Below are positions 1-7,882 of a DNA stretch of 19,733 nucleotides, piece by piece. Source of the DNA: CAZJFH01 sp964545205 (GTDB lineage: Bacteria > Pseudomonadota > Alphaproteobacteria > Rhodospirillales > Magnetospirillaceae); the NCBI GenBank assembly GCA_964545205.1, contig CAZJFH010000087.1:1-19733 (forward strand), read 5' to 3'. Position 1 is the stretch's first letter, and every line of letters starts with the position of its first letter. Below the pieces are notes generated by a model. That model saw only the letters and a program-made list of their open reading frames with translations, was not told the origin of the DNA and made no database searches. Both the position numbers and the translations under genes were made by a program.

Positions 1-24
1 GGGCAGCGGCGCGTGGCTCACATC

Positions 25-80
25 CGGCCTTCGGCCGTAAGACACCCTCACCCCGGCCCTCTCCCGCAGGCGGGAGAGGG
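25..80. repeat. REP-like intergenic hairpin element
   Basis: A perfect 10-bp inverted repeat, CCCTCTCCCG at 57-66 and CGGGAGAGGG at 71-80, encloses a 4-nt loop. A smaller hairpin lies just upstream, CGGCC at 25-29 and GGCCG at 33-37. The CCCTCACCCC-type lead-in next to the large arm resembles dispersed intergenic palindromes seen in many GC-rich proteobacterial genomes; that link is from memory. It lies beyond the 3' end of the minus-strand crotonase gene, so it could also help end or protect that transcript. No T run follows it on the minus strand. The rest of 1-135 holds no gene I can support. Confidence 0.55.
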
Positions 81-135
81 AGAGGAGGAAGCGCCCGTGG
101 CTCTTAAAGTGGTGCAAAAACGTCGTCGAGGCGCC

Positions 136-906
136 TCAGCCCCGGTTGCGGCTTTCCAGGAAGGCCTTCATGCGGCTCTGCGCCTCGTCGCTGCTCTGGG
201 TCATCGCCACCACCAGCGATTCGGTGAACAGGCCGTCGCGGGCGCTCATGTCGGCGATGCGCGGCAGCGCCTGGATCGCAGCGTAGGTCGACAGCGGCGC
301 GTTGGTGCCGATGCGCCGCGCCAGCTCGAGCGCCTTGTCCAGCGCCTCGCCGGGCCCGACGCGGTAATGCGACAGGCCCAGGCGGTAGCCGTCCTCGGCG
401 TCGTAGCTGCGCCCGGTGAGCATCATCTCGGTCATGCGGTCGGGGCCGAGGATGCGGGCGATGCGCACCGAGCCGCCGCCGCCGACGAAAATGCCGCGCT
501 GGCCCTCGGGCAGGCCGTAGAAGCACGAGCTTTCGGCGACGCGGACATGGGTCGCGCAGGCCAGCTCCAGGCCGCCGCCGATCACCGCGCCGTGCAGGGC
601 CGAGACCACCGGCAGGCCGCCGAACTGCACCGCCTCGAAGGCGCGGTGCCAGGACTGGCTGTGCTGCATCACCTGCTTCGAACTGCGGGCGCTGTGCTCC
701 AGCAGGTCGAGGCCCGAGCAGAAGTGGTCGCCGTGTCCGAACAGGACCGCCACCTTCACCGCCTCCGGCGGCGCCGAGAAGAAGCGGTGGATGTCGGCGA
801 TCAGCCCGTCGTTGAGGGCGTTGCGCTTGGGCGGCCGGTTCAGGCCGACCAGCGCGATCTCGTCGCGCAGTTCGACGGTCAGATGCTGGAACGAGGTCGC
901 GTCCAT
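136..906 (-). CDS. enoyl-CoA hydratase/isomerase (crotonase) family protein
   Basis: A 256-residue protein of the usual crotonase length. The oxyanion-hole segments are visible as FCSGLDL (62-68) and ALHGAVIGGGLEL (103-115). Both glutamates used by classical enoyl-CoA hydratases appear present: Glu114 in GGGLE and Glu134 in GLPE. A hydratase-like reaction on an acyl-CoA is therefore plausible, presumably in cytoplasmic fatty-acid or amino-acid breakdown, but family members also act as isomerases, hydrolases and lyases and the substrate cannot be read from sequence. The ATG at 906 has AGGAG six bases upstream. The gene stands alone, followed by a hairpin repeat, and has its own promoter with an operator-like dyad. 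It points the same way as the HAAT operon but is separated from it by a terminator. Confidence 0.9.
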   Translation of the reverse strand: MDATSFQHLTVELRDEIALVGLNRPPKRNALNDGLIADIHRFFSAPPEAVKVAVLFGHGDHFCSGLDLLEHSARSSKQVMQHSQSWHRAFEAVQFGGLPVVSALHGAVIGGGLELACATHVRVAESSCFYGLPEGQRGIFVGGGGSVRIARILGPDRMTEMMLTGRSYDAEDGYRLGLSHYRVGPGEALDKALELARRIGTNAPLSTYAAIQALPRIADMSARDGLFTESLVVAMTQSSDEAQSRMKAFLESRNRG

Positions 907-932
907 CTCGGGCTCCTGCTCAGTGCCCGGCG

Positions 933-961
933 ATGGTAGCGTGGGGTATTGTTGTGGTCAA
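933..961 (-). promoter_or_regulatory. predicted sigma70-type promoter of the crotonase gene
   Basis: On the minus strand, TTGACC (956-961) and TACCAT (933-938) are separated by exactly 17 bases. They match the consensus at 5/6 and 4/6 positions. Transcription would start near 926, leaving a leader of about 20 bases before the ATG at 906. This is a sequence prediction only. Confidence 0.5.
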
Positions 962-964
962 CAA
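949..964. promoter_or_regulatory. operator-like inverted repeat over the crotonase -35 box
   Basis: TTGTTG-TGGT-CAACAA is a perfect dyad with 6-bp arms and a 4-bp centre. It covers most of the -35 hexamer of the predicted crotonase promoter, a typical place for a repressor site. No regulator gene lies next to it, so the binding protein is unknown. Confidence 0.4.
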
Positions 965-1008
965 CAGTTAGCGAGGCCGATTATTGGGCACTGGCCCGGG
1001 CGACGCGG

Positions 1009-1038
1009 GAAAAGGCCGCACGGCCGGAGCCGTGCGGC
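1009..1038 (-). terminator. rho-independent terminator of the liv-type operon
   Basis: GCCGCACGGC (1015-1024) and GCCGTGCGGC (1029-1038) form a perfect 10-bp stem with a 4-nt loop, starting six bases past the livF stop. On the minus strand it is followed by CCTTTTCCC, a short T run. This fits a terminator closing the five-gene transporter operon and separating it from the crotonase gene. Confidence 0.7.
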
Positions 1039-1043
1039 GGGTC

Positions 1044-1795
<752 letters not shown>

Positions 1796-1799
<4 letters not shown>

Positions 1800-2557
1800 G
1801 CGTGCGCTCCGCCGAGATACGCTTCCTGGACCAGCGGGTTGCCGCGGATTTCCTCGGGGCTGCCCTCGGCGATGATGCGGCCGCGGGCCAGCACCGAGAT
1901 GCGGTCGGCCAGGCTGAACACGACGTGCATGTCGTGCTCGATGATCACCTTGGTCATGCCGCGTTCCTTGATGGTCTTCAGGATTTCGATGGTGCGGTTG
2001 GTGTCGTGGCGCGACATGCCGGCGGTCGGCTCGTCGAGCAGCAGCAGCCGCGGGTGCTGGACCAGGCCCATCGCCAGTTCGAGGCGACGCTTGTCGCCGC
2101 GCGACATGCTGGCCGCCACCGTGTGCATGTGGTCGGCCAGGCCGAGATCCTCGAGGATGTGCTCGGCCTCGCCGCGGACCTCCTTCTCGGCCTGCAGGCC
2201 GCCCCAGAAGTTGAAGCGGAACGAGCCCTCGCGCTTGGCCAGCGCCGGGATCATCACGTTGTGCAGCAGGGTCAGCTCGGGAAAGATCTCGGGCGTCTGG
2301 AACACCCGGACGACGCCGCGCTGGTTGATCTCGTGCGGCTCCAGCCCGGTGATGTTGCGGCCGTCGAAATTGACCGTGCCGCTGTTGGGATGCAGCCGCC
2401 CGATGCAGACGTTGAGCAGGGTCGACTTGCCGGCGCCGTTGGGGCCGATGACGGCGTGGGTCTTGCCCTCCTCGATCTTCAGGTTGATGTCGCTGAGCGC
2501 GAGGACGCCGCCGAACTGCTTGTTCACGCGATCGACGTCGAGGACGTAGTTAGCCAT
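1796..2557 (-). CDS. livG: branched-chain amino acid-type ABC transporter, ATPase subunit LivG
   Basis: A 253-residue ATPase with Walker A GPNGAGKS (38-45), Walker B LLLLDEP (171-177) and a signature loop reading MSRGDKR (151-157) in place of canonical LSGGQ. I believe that variant occurs in other LivG-like proteins, so I do not treat it as a defect. I chose the ATG at 2557, giving MANYVLDVDR, because GGAGGTG lies just upstream. An ATG five codons earlier at 2572 is in frame but poorly placed for that site. With this start the gene overlaps the end of livM by eight bases, and its stop overlaps the livF start as ATGA. It works with LivF as the energising pair of the transporter. Confidence 0.92.
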
Positions 2558-3707
2558 GACGCACCTCCGCATCCGTCGGCTGTCCGAGCTCGTCGCGGCC
2601 CTCCTTGGCCTTGGGCCGGGCGCCGAACAGGCGCCGCAGCCGCCGGATGCCCTCCATGATGCCGCCGGGCAGGAAGATGACGATCAGCATGAAGGCCAGG
2701 CCCAGGGTCAGGTGCCAGCCCTCGCCGACGAACAGCCCCACCACCGCGACGACCGCGTCCTCGAGCCCGTCGGGCAGGAACGAGAACGCGTTGTGCAGGA
2801 CGGTCTCGTTGTAGGACGAGAAGATGTTCTCGAAGTACTTGATGATGCCGGCGCCCAGCAGCGGCCCCAGCAGCGTGCCGACGCCGCCCAGGATGGTCAT
2901 CAGCACCACCTCGCCCGAGGCGGTCCACTGCATGCGCTCGGCGCCGGCCAGCGGGTCGGTCACCGCCAGCAGCGAGCCGGCGAGGCCGGCGTACATGCCG
3001 GAGATGATGAACGCCGTCTGCAGGTACGGCCGCGGATTGAAGCCGGTGTAGCGCATCCGGGTCTGGTTCGACTTGATCGCCAGCAGCTTGAGCCCGAACG
3101 GCGAGCGGAAGATGCGCAGCGACCCGTAGAAGCAGGCGATCAGCAGCACCGCGCAGAAATAGAAGCCGAAATAGCCGGTGGTCTCCCACCCGAACAGGTT
3201 GGTCGACGGCAGGCCGGCGGTGGTCGCGACGCCGAAGGCGGCGTCGAGCATCCGCGGGTCGGCCTGGGCGAGCTGCAGGCCGGTCTCGCCGTTGGTGATC
3301 GGCGTGAGCACCGAATAGGCGAGGTTGTAGGACATCTGCGCGAAGGCCAGCGTCAGGATCGAGAAGTAGATGCCCGAGCGGCGCAGCGTGACGTAGCCGA
3401 TCAGCGCGGCGAACAGGCCGCCGATCAGCACGCCGAACAGCACCGCCGGGATGACGTTCATGGTCAGCAGCTTGAACGACCACACCGCGGCGTAGGAGCC
3501 GGCGCCCAGGAAGGCGGCGTGCCCGAACGACAGGTAGCCGGTGAGGCCGAACAGCAGGTTGAAGCCGACGGCGAAGATGCCGTAGATCATGAACTTCTGC
3601 AAAAGGTCGGGATAGGCGGCGCCGATCGGCGCCAGCCACAGCGGCATCGTCAGCACGGCGGCGCTGAAGATGGCCATGTAGATCGCTTCGTTGCGGATAT
3701 TCGGCAT
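2550..3707 (-). CDS. livM: branched-chain amino acid-type ABC transporter, permease LivM
   Basis: A 385-residue inner-membrane permease with the many hydrophobic segments expected of the family. The stretch containing YLSFGHAAFLGAGSYAA (about 59-75) is the hallmark of LivM/LivH-type permeases, and LGGVGTLLGPLLGA sits in the conserved cytoplasmic-loop region near residue 300. The C-terminus ends in a charged tail rich in Arg, Lys and Glu. The ATG at 3707 follows the livH stop by four bases, and GGAGAG inside the last codons of livH can act as its ribosome-binding site. It pairs with LivH to form the translocation pore. Confidence 0.93.
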   Translation of the reverse strand: MPNIRNEAIYMAIFSAAVLTMPLWLAPIGAAYPDLLQKFMIYGIFAVGFNLLFGLTGYLSFGHAAFLGAGSYAAVWSFKLLTMNVIPAVLFGVLIGGLFAALIGYVTLRRSGIYFSILTLAFAQMSYNLAYSVLTPITNGETGLQLAQADPRMLDAAFGVATTAGLPSTNLFGWETTGYFGFYFCAVLLIACFYGSLRIFRSPFGLKLLAIKSNQTRMRYTGFNPRPYLQTAFIISGMYAGLAGSLLAVTDPLAGAERMQWTASGEVVLMTILGGVGTLLGPLLGAGIIKYFENIFSSYNETVLHNAFSFLPDGLEDAVVAVVGLFVGEGWHLTLGLAFMLIVIFLPGGIMEGIRRLRRLFGARPKAKEGRDELGQPTDAEVRHG

Positions 3708-3711
3708 CGTC

Positions 3712-4728
3712 TCAGCTCTCCATCACGCCCTTGCGCCCCATCAGGCCGCGCGGACGCAGCAGCAGGATGGCGACGGCGACCAGGTAGATGATGATCTGGT
3801 CGATGCCGGGCAGGATCGACTTGACCTCGGTCATCGAGGCGAAGGACTGCAGGATTCCGAGCAGCAGTCCGGCCAGGACCGCGCCCTCCAGCGAGCCCAT
3901 GCCGCCGACGACGACGACGACGAACGACAGCACCAGGAAGTCCATGCCCATGTGGTAGTCGGGCGGCAGGATCGGCACGTACATCACCCCGGCCAGGCCG
4001 GCGACCACCGCGGCGACGCCGAACACCACCGTGAAGCGCCGCTCGATGTCGATGCCGAGCAGGCCGACGGTCTCGCGGTCCTGCATGCCGGCGCGGACCA
4101 CCATGCCGTAGGTGGTGAAGCGCAGGAACGCGAACACCGCGCCGATGATCACCATGGCGAAGGCGAAATAGATCAGGCGCCACCACGGATAGACCACGGC
4201 GTCGCCGAGCCCGAGCCAGGCGCCGATATTGGCGCTGCCGGCGACGACGGCCGGCGCGGCGGCGGGGATCGGGTTGGCGCCGTAGAAGGCCTTGATGATC
4301 TCCTGCATCACGATGGCGAGGCCGAAGGTCACCAGGATCTGCTCGGCGTGCGGGCGCTTGTAGAAGAAGCGGATCAGCCCGCGCTCCATCGCCAGGCCGA
4401 TGATCAGCATCACGGGGATGGCCGCCAGGATCGACAGCGGCACGGCGTAGTCGATGATCGCCCGGCCGGTGTCCCCCCACCAGATCTCGAGATAGGGCGT
4501 CTCCTTGTAGGCTTCGAAGAAGGTGATGCTCTCGTCGCGGACCCGCTTCGAGATGGTGAGGACCTTCTGCAGCGTGACCGCGCAGAAGGCGCCGAACATG
4601 AACAGCGCGCCGTGGGCGAAGTTGACCACGCCCAGCGTGCCGAACACCAGGGTGAGACCGAGCGCGATCAGGGCGTAGGCGGCACCCTTGTCGAGCCCGT
4701 TCAGAATTTGCAGAACGATGGCGTCCAT
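3712..4728 (-). CDS. livH: branched-chain amino acid-type ABC transporter, permease LivH
   Basis: A 338-residue permease. The N-terminal ALIALGLTLVFGTLGVVNFAH motif region (about 18-38) is diagnostic of LivH, and GGMGSLEGAVLAGLLLG matches the conserved loop. It is somewhat longer than common LivH proteins of about 290-310 residues, with a hydrophilic insert around residues 58-90 that includes SKRVRDESITFFEAYKE. I chose the ATG at 4728 (MDAIVLQILNG), where homology begins. An upstream in-frame ATG at 4803 would add 25 residues unlike the family and would lie inside a hairpin. The Shine-Dalgarno site is weak, only TGGACGAC. It is separated from the binding-protein gene by about 108 bases. Confidence 0.92.
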   Translation of the reverse strand: MDAIVLQILNGLDKGAAYALIALGLTLVFGTLGVVNFAHGALFMFGAFCAVTLQKVLTISKRVRDESITFFEAYKETPYLEIWWGDTGRAIIDYAVPLSILAAIPVMLIIGLAMERGLIRFFYKRPHAEQILVTFGLAIVMQEIIKAFYGANPIPAAAPAVVAGSANIGAWLGLGDAVVYPWWRLIYFAFAMVIIGAVFAFLRFTTYGMVVRAGMQDRETVGLLGIDIERRFTVVFGVAAVVAGLAGVMYVPILPPDYHMGMDFLVLSFVVVVVGGMGSLEGAVLAGLLLGILQSFASMTEVKSILPGIDQIIIYLVAVAILLLRPRGLMGRKGVMES

Positions 4729-4784
4729 TGTCGTCCAGACGAATGTCGATCCGGCGCGCGGCGGGCGCCGGCACAGAAGGCCGC

Positions 4785-4813
4785 CGCCGGCCGTGCAGGG
4801 CACACGGCCGGCG
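4785..4813 (-). terminator. intra-operon hairpin between binding-protein and permease genes
   Basis: CGCCGGCCGTG (4785-4795) and CACGGCCGGCG (4803-4813) form a perfect 11-bp stem with a 7-nt loop, about 24 bases past the binding-protein stop and before livH. There is no T run on the minus strand, so full termination is unlikely. Partial termination or mRNA-end protection would let the periplasmic component be made in excess of the membrane parts, as is common in ABC operons. Confidence 0.5.
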
Positions 4814-4836
4814 CTCTCCCGTCGGACTGGCCGGGC

Positions 4837-6180
4837 TCAGACCTCGTAGGGGCCGAGCTCGCCGCCGAAGATCGACGGGTCGTAGGTGACCGCTTCGCGC
4901 GGCACTTCCTTGACCACCTTCAGGATGTCGAACTGGCTGGTCGGGTTCTCGTTGCCGCGCACCACCAGGACCTTCTTGAAGCACTGGTGGTCGGCGCCGC
5001 GGTACAGGGTCGGGCCGTTGCCCATGCCGTCGAACTCGAAGTCCTCCAGCGCTTTGATGACCTCCGGCGGATAGAAGGTGCCGGCGCGCTCGCAGGCGTC
5101 GGCGTAGAGCAGCGCCTGGACGTAGCAGGTGTGCGCGGCCTGCGACGGCGGGAAGCCGTACTCGGCGCCGAACGACTTGACGAAGGCCTGCGAGCCCTCG
5201 TCGGGCAGCGACCAGTGCCAGTTGGTGGTGCCCAGGATGCCCTTGACGTTCTCGCCGGCGCCCTGCGCCATCAGGCGCGAGTACAGCGGCACCACGATCT
5301 CGAAGGTCTTGCCGTTGACCTGCTTGTCGCGCAGGCCGAACTGAACCGCCTGGGTCAAGGAGTTGATCATGTCCTTGCCGTAGTGGTTCAGGATCAGCAC
5401 GTCGGCGCCCGAGTTCAGCACCGGGGTGATGTACTGCGAGAAGTCGCCGGCGCCCAGCGGCGTGCGCACCGCGTTGACGGTCTCCCAGCCCAGCGCCTCG
5501 GTGGTGTTCTTGATCGACTCCTCCTGGGTCCAGCCCCAGGTGTAGTCGGCGGTCAGGTGGTAGGCGCGGCGATCGGTGCCCATCTCCTCCTTCAGCACCG
5601 GGCCGAGCGCGGCGCCCGACATGTAGGCGTTGAAGAAGTGGCGGAAGCCGTAGCGGCGCTTGTCCTTGCCGGTGGTGTCGTTGGAGTGCGTCAGGCCGCA
5701 CATGAAGATGACGCCCATCTCCTGCGCCAGCGACTGCACGGCGACCGCGACGCCCGAGGACGAGCCGCCGCTGAACATGATGACGCCGTCCTTCTCGATC
5801 ATGCGCTTGGCCGAGGCGCGCGCCGCGTCGGACTTGGTCTGGGTGTCGCCGGTGACGAACTTGACCTTCTTGCCGAGGACGCCGTTGCCCTTCAGGGACA
5901 CCGGCTTCATCGTCTTGATCATGCCGCCGTCGCCCTCGCCGTTGATGTGCTTGACGGCGAGCTTGTAGGCGCGCAGTTCGTCGGCGCCCTCGTCGGCGTA
6001 GGCGCCGGTCTGCGGCACGTTGAAGCCGAAGGTGACGCTGCTGGCGTTGCCCGGATTGTTGCGGAATTCCTGCGCCCAGGCGCCGCGGCTGAACACGTAG
6101 GGCATCGCCAGGCCGGCACCCGCGGCGGCGGTGGTCCTCAGCACGCTGCGACGCGACAGCTTCTCATCGAACAGGCTCAT
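4837..6180 (-). CDS. HAAT-family ABC transporter substrate-binding protein (LivK-like) with Tat-like signal
   Basis: A 447-residue type I periplasmic binding protein that would capture the substrate and deliver it to LivHM. The N-terminus reads SRRSVLR (9-15), followed by an Ala/Gly hydrophobic stretch and a probable cleavage after AWA (34-36), which resembles a Tat rather than a Sec signal. The mature part has the family pattern FGFNVPQTGAYADEGADE and later FSGGSSSGVAVAVQ. I chose the ATG at 6180, with GGGAG upstream, because it places the twin Arg near the N-terminus. Upstream in-frame codons to 6297 would run through the promoter region. At 447 residues it is longer than classic LivK, closer in size to amide- or urea-type binding proteins, so the ligand is uncertain. 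It is the first gene of the operon and divergent from a ScfR-type regulator. Confidence 0.88.
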   Translation of the reverse strand: MSLFDEKLSRRSVLRTTAAAGAGLAMPYVFSRGAWAQEFRNNPGNASSVTFGFNVPQTGAYADEGADELRAYKLAVKHINGEGDGGMIKTMKPVSLKGNGVLGKKVKFVTGDTQTKSDAARASAKRMIEKDGVIMFSGGSSSGVAVAVQSLAQEMGVIFMCGLTHSNDTTGKDKRRYGFRHFFNAYMSGAALGPVLKEEMGTDRRAYHLTADYTWGWTQEESIKNTTEALGWETVNAVRTPLGAGDFSQYITPVLNSGADVLILNHYGKDMINSLTQAVQFGLRDKQVNGKTFEIVVPLYSRLMAQGAGENVKGILGTTNWHWSLPDEGSQAFVKSFGAEYGFPPSQAAHTCYVQALLYADACERAGTFYPPEVIKALEDFEFDGMGNGPTLYRGADHQCFKKVLVVRGNENPTSQFDILKVVKEVPREAVTYDPSIFGGELGPYEV

Positions 6181-6254
6181 CTTGGGGTCACTCCCATCAT
6201 GGATATTCTTCTTGCCGGAACGGCAGAGCCGGACCGGCCGATGATTGAGCAATA

Positions 6255-6284
6255 ATGTTAGGCAGGGGGTAGCCGCCCGGGCAA
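6255..6284 (-). promoter_or_regulatory. candidate promoter of the liv-type operon
   Basis: On the minus strand, TTGCCC (6279-6284) and TAACAT (6255-6260) are 18 bases apart. Transcription would start near 6248, giving a leader of roughly 68 bases to the ATG at 6180. The TTTGCAAA palindrome lies just upstream of this -35 box. Weak consensus match; prediction only. Confidence 0.3.
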
Positions 6285-6290
6285 CCCAAG

Positions 6291-6298
6291 TTTGCAAA
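6291..6298. promoter_or_regulatory. TTTGCAAA palindrome, candidate ScfR/RamB-type operator
   Basis: A perfect 8-bp palindrome lies between the divergent binding-protein and ScfR-regulator genes. Regulators of this family, RamB and PccR, are known to recognise TTTGCAAA-type elements (from memory of the literature). The best plus-strand promoter candidate, TTGCAA (6292-6297) then 16 bases then TAAAAA (6314-6319), is overlapped by it. Only one full copy is visible; I see no second copy at the four-base spacing I recall for PccR. Confidence 0.5.
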
Positions 6299-6385
6299 TC
6301 GGGGAAAATTGTGTAAAAATCTCACCTCGATGCGAAAGCAAAGAGTCAATTGTTTTAACAGGACCACACTTTGGCATAGGTCGAC

Positions 6386-7882
6386 ATGGCCAGACTTCCT
6401 ATTGGCCAGCGCATTCGGGACAACCGAAAGGACTGTGGTCTTACGCAGTCGGCGCTGGCAAAGGCTGTCGGGATATCGCCCTCGTACCTGAACCTGATCG
6501 AGCATGACCGGCGCTCGATCGGCGGCGTACTGCTCAAGCGGATCGCCGAGACCCTGGGGGTGCCGCTCGAGAGGCTCAGCGGGTCCGAGGACGCCCGGAT
6601 CGCCCAGGACATCCTGGAGCTGGCGCGGTCGCTGGCGATCCCGGGGCTCGACGAGCGCAGCGCCGCCTGGCTGGTGGCGCGCCATCCCGAATGGGCGATC
6701 GCCTTCCGGGCGCTGCACCGCCGCTACCAGGACGTCAGCGAGGCGGCGCTGGCGCTGTCGGAGCGGCTGGGCGAGTTCGCCGAAATCCTGGGCGACATGC
6801 CCGAGATCGACACCCACGAGCGCGACGGCTACGCCGGACTGATCGGCTCGCACGGCGAGCGCCTGTCCGCCAGCGCGCGGGCGATGATCGCGCTGCTGCA
6901 TGGCGACCCCGACGCGCCGCGGCTGAATTCGCCGCGCAGCGAGGTCGACGACTTCGTCCTGCAGCGCGACAGCTATTTCCCGGAGCTGGAGGAGGCCGCC
7001 GACCGGCTGCGACGGCGCATCGAGAGCGGCAACCGCACCATCGCCGCCGCGGTCTCGGACTATCTGACCGGCCGCCTCGGCGTCGGCATCCGCTTTCGCG
7101 AGGACGGCGGCGCCGCCGGGAGCACCCACGTCCTGGTCCTCGACGCCTGGATGCCCGAGACCACGCACCGCTTCCAGAAGGCGCGGCGGGTGGTGGAGAT
7201 GGAGCTTTCCGAGCAGCTCGACGCGATGGTGCTCAGCGAGCGCCTGGTCAGCGGCGAGGCCCGGCGCATCGCCCGGCGCACGATGGCCAACTACGCCGCC
7301 AGCGCGCTGCTGTTCCCCTACGAGCGCTTCCTCGAAGCCGCCGAGGCGCTGCGCTACGACATCGACGGCCTGCGCTCGCGCTTCTCGGGCAGTTTCGAGC
7401 AGATCGCCCACCGCTTCGTCACCCTGCGCCGGCCCGGCGCCGAAGGCGTTCCCTTCGCCTTCCTGCGCGCCGATCCCGCCGGCAACATCTCGAAGCCGTT
7501 CAGCGCCGGCGCGCTGCGCATGCCGAGGGTCGGCTCGGGCGGCGCCTGTCCGCTGTGGGCGGTCTACGCCGCGTTCTCGGCGCCCGACCAGACCGTCACG
7601 CAACTGGTCGAGATGCCGTCGGGCGAGCGCTTCCTGTTCATCGCCCGGCGGGTGATCAAGCGCGCCCCCGCCGCCGGCGCCGCCGGCAGCGTGTTCGGCA
7701 TCATGATCGGCTGCGACGCCGAGTACGCGCCGCGCATCGTCAACGGCGACACCCTCGGCACGGTGGCGCTGCCGGTCGGCTTCAACTGCCGCTCGTGCCC
7801 GCGCAGCGGCTGCGCCCAGCGCGCCCACGGCACCGTCCTGCTGGCGAAAGCCGGCCGCAAGCCCGCCGCGGCCTCGTCCTAG
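6386..7882 (+). CDS. XRE-type short-chain fatty acyl-CoA regulator (ScfR/RamB/PccR family)
   Basis: A 498-residue transcription factor. Residues 8-62 form an XRE helix-turn-helix (LTQSALAKAVGISPSYLNLIE). The middle, around 265-330, resembles the IrrE-like segment of this family but shows no HExxH zinc motif. The C-terminal part ends in a Cys cluster, Cys468-x2-Cys471-x4-Cys476, followed by QRAHG, which matches a conserved C..C....C.QRA signature of the family. Known members, RamB, MccR and PccR, control acetate, methylcitrate or propionyl-CoA pathways; that is family knowledge, and the effector here is not known. The ATG at 6386 has AGG a few bases upstream and starts directly before the helix-turn-helix. 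It is divergent from the transporter operon, the likely target along with itself. Its stop overlaps the convergent amidase stop. Confidence 0.88.
   Translation: MARLPIGQRIRDNRKDCGLTQSALAKAVGISPSYLNLIEHDRRSIGGVLLKRIAETLGVPLERLSGSEDARIAQDILELARSLAIPGLDERSAAWLVARHPEWAIAFRALHRRYQDVSEAALALSERLGEFAEILGDMPEIDTHERDGYAGLIGSHGERLSASARAMIALLHGDPDAPRLNSPRSEVDDFVLQRDSYFPELEEAADRLRRRIESGNRTIAAAVSDYLTGRLGVGIRFREDGGAAGSTHVLVLDAWMPETTHRFQKARRVVEMELSEQLDAMVLSERLVSGEARRIARRTMANYAASALLFPYERFLEAAEALRYDIDGLRSRFSGSFEQIAHRFVTLRRPGAEGVPFAFLRADPAGNISKPFSAGALRMPRVGSGGACPLWAVYAAFSAPDQTVTQLVEMPSGERFLFIARRVIKRAPAAGAAGSVFGIMIGCDAEYAPRIVNGDTLGTVALPVGFNCRSCPRSGCAQRAHGTVLLAKAGRKPAAASS

Noticed and set aside
2092..2118. Variant LivG signature loop MSRGDKR as a sign of a dead ATPase
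   Set aside because: Walker A and B are intact and I believe this loop variant occurs in other LivG-like proteins, so loss of function is not supported.
3691..6255. Very long plus-strand open frame opposite the liv-type operon
   Set aside because: It is antisense to three clear transporter genes, is full of Arg, Ala, Asp and His with no recognisable motif, and is the expected by-product of high-GC codon use.
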